DNA of 13,612 bases, from assembly GCA_023253235.1 (NCBI GenBank), contig JALRHE010000242.1, positions 1 to 13,612 on the forward strand. Reading direction: 5' to 3'. The notes under the pieces were generated by a model. It ran no database searches. It was given only the letters and a program-made list of their open reading frames with translations, and had not been told where the DNA came from. Shown one piece after another: positions 12,589 through 13,612 of this stretch. Each line of letters opens with the position of its first letter. The stretch's first letter is position 1. The DNA comes from Steroidobacteraceae bacterium (GTDB taxonomy: Bacteria; Pseudomonadota; Gammaproteobacteria; Steroidobacterales; Steroidobacteraceae). Both the position numbers and the translations under genes were made by a program.

Positions 12589-13612
12589 ATGACTGCAAGT
12601 CCCATCACGTCCGCATCGCGAGCACCGACGAATCGCGACGAAAACTGGAAGTACGCGAATCTGCGCGCGCTGTCGCGGATCTCGTTCGACGCGACGACCG
12701 ATGCTCAGGCGACAGATTCGGTCACGGTCGAGCTTCCTGCCAAAACGAGCGCATGTCGGCTCGTCGTGGTCGATGGCCGATTCTCGGCTGCCCTCTCAGA
12801 TGCGCTGCCGCGCACGGCGCTGCTCAGCATCGATACGAATCCTGCAGAGACCGAAGGCACCTCGGTTGATCGGCACTATCTGAACCTCAATCGTCGCGGT
12901 CGTCGTGAAACTCTGCGTTTGCGTGTGATGCAGCAGCAAAGCGTGCAAGTCGAGATCTTGCTTGTGGCGACTCGCGTCGGCCAACCTGCGATCGAAGTGC
13001 ACGTCGAGTCTGGTGCGGAACTCACGTTGATCGAGCGCCACATCGCCCTTGGCACCGCGACCGCGGCAACCAATCTCGCTCTCGATATCCAACTCGCCGA
13101 ACACGCCAAACTGCACCTCGCGCGCTGGCAACACTATGCGAACCCGGCCTCCTACATCGAGACAGTGAACTTGACCTTGGGCGCCGCGAGCGAGTGCGAT
13201 CTCACGCAGATCACGAGCGCCGATCGCAGCGACACCGCCGTGTCGAGTCGCTCGACGGTTTTCGTCACCCACGCCGGTGAAGGGGCGCAACTGCATTGGA
13301 ATAGCGCCGTCATCGCCGATGGGCAACAACAACACGATGCCTACGTGCGCATCGAACATCAGGCGCGACGGGTGCAAACGCATCAACTTTTTCGCGGCAT
13401 CGCCACCGGCCGAAGCAAGATCGGGTTCAACGGACATATGCTCGTAGGCGCTTCAGCCCACGGCACCCATTCCGGCCAATCGCTCAAGACCCGTAAGGTC
13501 GATCCGATGCAATGGGTAAGCCTGGGACTGATCGTGGTATTTGGCGGCGCCACCATCTGGCTGCATGACGAAACCTTCATCAAATGGAAACCGACCATTC
13601 TGTACTGGTTGT
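12589..13612 (+). CDS. sufD: SufD, N-terminal about 301 residues, running in frame into a YciB segment (chimeric, open at window end)
   Basis: SufD is the SufB paralogue that completes the SufBC2D scaffold and helps with iron entry. The start at 12589 gives a short N-terminus with ENWKYANLRAL, the usual SufD opening motif. The beta-helix core follows, with DRHYLNLNRRG, VESGAELTLIERH, AKLHLARWQ and HAGEGAQLHWNSAVIADGQQQHDA. It ends with RVQTHQLFRGIATGRSKIGF and the AHGTHSGQSLK segment. SufD resemblance ends at about residue 301 (base 13491). The expected C-terminal part, roughly 120 residues including the conserved histidine (H360 in E. coli) and the region that contacts SufB, is missing. The frame instead continues as an internal piece of YciB to the window end. 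SufS, which normally follows, is absent. As drawn, this gene would not make functional SufD. Confidence 0.85.
   Translation, partial: MTASPITSASRAPTNRDENWKYANLRALSRISFDATTDAQATDSVTVELPAKTSACRLVVVDGRFSAALSDALPRTALLSIDTNPAETEGTSVDRHYLNLNRRGRRETLRLRVMQQQSVQVEILLVATRVGQPAIEVHVESGAELTLIERHIALGTATAATNLALDIQLAEHAKLHLARWQHYANPASYIETVNLTLGAASECDLTQITSADRSDTAVSSRSTVFVTHAGEGAQLHWNSAVIADGQQQHDAYVRIEHQARRVQTHQLFRGIATGRSKIGFNGHMLVGASAHGTHSGQSLKTRKVDPMQWVSLGLIVVFGGATIWLHDETFIKWKPTILYWL
13492..13612 (+). other. yciB: Internal fragment of intracellular septation protein A (YciB/IspZ), joined in frame to sufD
   Basis: From RKVDPMQW onward the translation leaves SufD and matches the central part of YciB. E. 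coli YciB has RKVEKMALITFVLVVVFGG and then FIKWKVTVIYAL at the same spacing. Here the segment reads VSLGLIVVFGGATIW, then HDETFIKWKPTILYWL. It covers one hydrophobic membrane segment and the start of the next. YciB is an inner-membrane protein of about 180 residues involved in envelope and cell-division maintenance; its N-terminal third is absent. The wording of the motif looks more like betaproteobacterial YciB than a close relative of the rest of the window, but 40 residues are few. It is open at the window end. Confidence 0.8.

Noticed and set aside
13492..13612. SufD-YciB as a new natural fusion protein
   Set aside because: The join falls inside both folds, removes the SufD C-terminal residues needed for the complex and the YciB N-terminal part, and combines cytosolic and membrane proteins. 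An artefact or deletion is the simpler reading.

Overview
The window is a stretch of bacterial chromosome, GC-rich and densely coding, from a gammaproteobacterium that most resembles the Xanthomonadales/Nevskiales side of the class. Three things point there: the order lipoprotein-dapA-gcvR-bcp-phoH, the order tRNA-Ser/4.5S RNA/dnaX, and a SUF cluster led by an Rrf2 regulator of the type known from Xanthomonas. The placement is inferred from gene order and protein resemblance, not from a search.

Layout. (1) 1-986, minus strand: the N-terminal 148 codons of dnaX (cut by the window edge), the 4.5S/SRP RNA gene, tRNA-Ser(GGA), and a small lipoprotein gene. (2) 998-1903, minus: dapA. (3) 2009-6828, plus: a two-ACT-domain GcvR-like regulator, the peroxiredoxin Bcp/PrxQ, a PIN-PhoH ATPase, the periplasmic M48 protease BepA and the outer-membrane lipoprotein MlaA. 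(4) 6842-9873, minus: mlaFEDCB, converging on mlaA, so all six core Mla components are contiguous but lie on two strands. (5) 9961 to the end, plus: the iron-sulfur operon sufR-sufB-sufC-sufD. It diverges from mlaF across an 87-base promoter region.

How the parts fit. BepA, MlaA and MlaFEDCB form an envelope-maintenance block (outer-membrane protein quality control and lipid asymmetry). SufBCD with its Rrf2 regulator forms the scaffold and regulatory part of the SUF pathway. The tRNA, 4.5S RNA and dnaX are closely packed housekeeping genes. Adjacent genes are very tightly spaced, with 4-base start/stop overlaps at dapA/lipoprotein (one candidate start), bcp/phoH, mlaF/mlaE, mlaC/mlaB and sufR/sufB.

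The one clearly anomalous spot is the 3' end. Around base 13491 the sufD reading frame stops resembling SufD and continues in frame as an internal segment of the membrane protein YciB (septation protein A). An assembly chimera or a deletion junction is more likely than a natural fusion. I see no mobile element, CRISPR array, phage gene or novel defence-like system, and no gene-free stretch longer than 300 bases.
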